Assembly (NCBI GenBank): GCA_044376615.1
Contig: JBILKO010000125.1
Span: 1 to 6,858 of the forward strand
Reading direction: 5' to 3'
DNA from: CAISGS01 sp044376615
GTDB taxonomy: Bacteria; Pseudomonadota; Alphaproteobacteria; Caulobacterales; Caulobacteraceae
Length of the DNA: 6,858 bases
Part shown: piece after piece, positions 5,714 through 6,858 of the stretch
How the letters are laid out: each line of letters opens with the position of its first letter
Numbering within the stretch: position 1 is the stretch's first letter
Notes under the pieces: model-generated
What the model was told of the DNA's origin: nothing
What the model saw: only the letters and a program-made list of their open reading frames with translations
Database searches by the model: none
Translations under genes and position numbers: made by a program

Positions 5714-6858
5714 CTAGAAGCGGTAGGTAATGGCAGCGCGTAAGGTGCGCCCTAGGATTGGCCGGGCCAGGATATAGCGTGCGCCAGCCTCGCCTGAGAC
5801 AAATTGGCCCGAGCGCGGATTGCCCTCTGTCAGGCCAATCTCATTGGTCAGGTTTTCGCCATTGGCATAGAGGGTAATTTGATCAGTCAGGTTATAGCGC
5901 GCCGAGGCGTTAACGACCGTATAGGCCGGAAGCTTTTGGGTATTGGCATTATCGGCATAGCGGTCTGAGTAATACTCAATCTCGGCCTGGGCGCGTAGGG
6001 CGCCGTCCAGCAGATTAACTCCAGGTACAATCCGCGCACCGATTTGCGGTACCCGCACCAGCTGCTTGCCATCAAAGTCGCGAACAACTGGCTGACCGGC
6101 AACCACGTCAGAATATTTGAAATTTTTGTATTGCGGGTCTTGCCAGGTCAGGGCCGCGCCAAGATCAAACCAGGACACGGGCCGCAATTCGCCTTCCAGC
6201 TCCAAACCAACAGTTTCGCTGCCGCCAAAGGCTACAACCTGACGATAGGAATTGGTCGCGGTATTGAAGATATTGTCCGTGAAGGAGATACCCGTGAACT
6301 TGCTGAAAAAGGCAGTGGCAAATACGTCCAAGATTGGTGAAGAGTATTTCAGGCCAAGCTCTGACATCTTGATCGGCTGGACGATGATATCGGTGCGCAG
6401 CGGTGAGCCGGTAAAGTCACTGCCATTGGGCAGGCGCTTGGCATCGGTATAGCGGGCAAAGGCCCCTAGGTTCGGATTGACCTGGTAATTGACGCCAATG
6501 GTCCAGTGGGTTGCATCATATTTGCGGCTGATGGGTGTAAAGACGCCCGTGCCTGTAATCACAGAATTGTCGGCCAATGTTCCGGCGACGCCGAGATCGA
6601 CGGTCTTCTTTCCCTCTACCGAACCCTCTAGCTTTTGGGTCTCATAGCGGAAACCCGCATCGACGCGCAGCGCCTCAGTCACTTGCCATTCGTCTGAGGC
6701 ATAGAGGGCCAAGGTGCGGGACTTTGCCTGGGTGTTGTCAAATAGTGAGCCGTAGCGCAGGAAGCCGTTCTCGCTAATCTTGCCGACGACTGCGCCGCTC
6801 GCGTCAACCGCGACGGCGTCCAGCAGGCGACCATTGTCGCGAACATCGACCATGGCCG
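5714..6858 (-). CDS. TonB-dependent outer-membrane receptor, C-terminal barrel part (5' end outside window)
   Basis: This is the C-terminal part of a TonB-dependent receptor, a 22-strand outer-membrane barrel that imports scarce nutrients using TonB-ExbBD energy. The visible protein is a run of alternating hydrophobic and polar strands with aromatic girdle residues, such as LALYASDEW, AFARYTDAK and LGLKYSS. It carries NGENLTNEIGLTEGNPR about 35 residues before the end and finishes with ITYRF, the terminal phenylalanine recognised by the BAM assembly machinery. The frame stays open to the window edge, so the Met codon at 6853 is internal. About 380 residues are present, roughly half of a usual receptor; the plug domain, TonB box and signal peptide lie outside. 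The substrate cannot be read from the barrel; siderophores, vitamins, glycans or aromatic compounds are all possible. A strong terminator follows the stop codon, then the gene for an exported PHP metallohydrolase. Confidence 0.93.
   Translation of the reverse strand, partial: AMVDVRDNGRLLDAVAVDASGAVVGKISENGFLRYGSLFDNTQAKSRTLALYASDEWQVTEALRVDAGFRYETQKLEGSVEGKKTVDLGVAGTLADNSVITGTGVFTPISRKYDATHWTIGVNYQVNPNLGAFARYTDAKRLPNGSDFTGSPLRTDIIVQPIKMSELGLKYSSPILDVFATAFFSKFTGISFTDNIFNTATNSYRQVVAFGGSETVGLELEGELRPVSWFDLGAALTWQDPQYKNFKYSDVVAGQPVVRDFDGKQLVRVPQIGARIVPGVNLLDGALRAQAEIEYYSDRYADNANTQKLPAYTVVNASARYNLTDQITLYANGENLTNEIGLTEGNPRSGQFVSGEAGARYILARPILGRTLRAAITYRF

Overview
The window looks like ordinary chromosomal DNA of an alphaproteobacterium, possibly Caulobacterales or Sphingomonadales. 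This is inferred from protein sequence style (an outer-membrane receptor ending in ITYRF, a CehA/McbA-type PHP protein, an alphaproteobacterial-looking ValS) and from mostly G/C-ending codons. No rRNA, tRNA, CRISPR array, insertion sequence or phage gene was seen, and all four genes are intact apart from the two cut by the window edges.

Layout. Positions 1-2139 (+) hold the 3' three quarters of valS, the housekeeping valyl-tRNA synthetase. A 256-base intergenic stretch follows, with small inverted repeats and a possible operator. Positions 2396-4135 (+) encode a 579-residue acyl-CoA ligase of the class I adenylate-forming superfamily. It meets tail to tail, with a 10-bp overlap, a minus-strand gene (4126-5646) for an exported PHP-fold metallohydrolase of the CehA/McbA family. 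Upstream of that, also on the minus strand, is the C-terminal beta-barrel part of a TonB-dependent receptor (5714 to beyond 6858).

How they may work together. The receptor and the metallohydrolase lie in one direction, 67 bases apart. A strong intrinsic terminator fills that gap, and its stem contains the ATG that would give the longest reading of the metallohydrolase gene. The real start is therefore most likely the downstream ATG at 5646, which directly precedes a signal peptide. An outer-membrane importer beside an exported hydrolase suggests uptake and periplasmic processing of one substrate. That substrate cannot be read from the sequence. ValS and the ligase show no functional link to the pair.

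No clearly new system was found. The points most worth checking are the terminator between receptor and hydrolase, the receptor-hydrolase pairing itself, and a PsrA-like palindrome upstream of the ligase gene.
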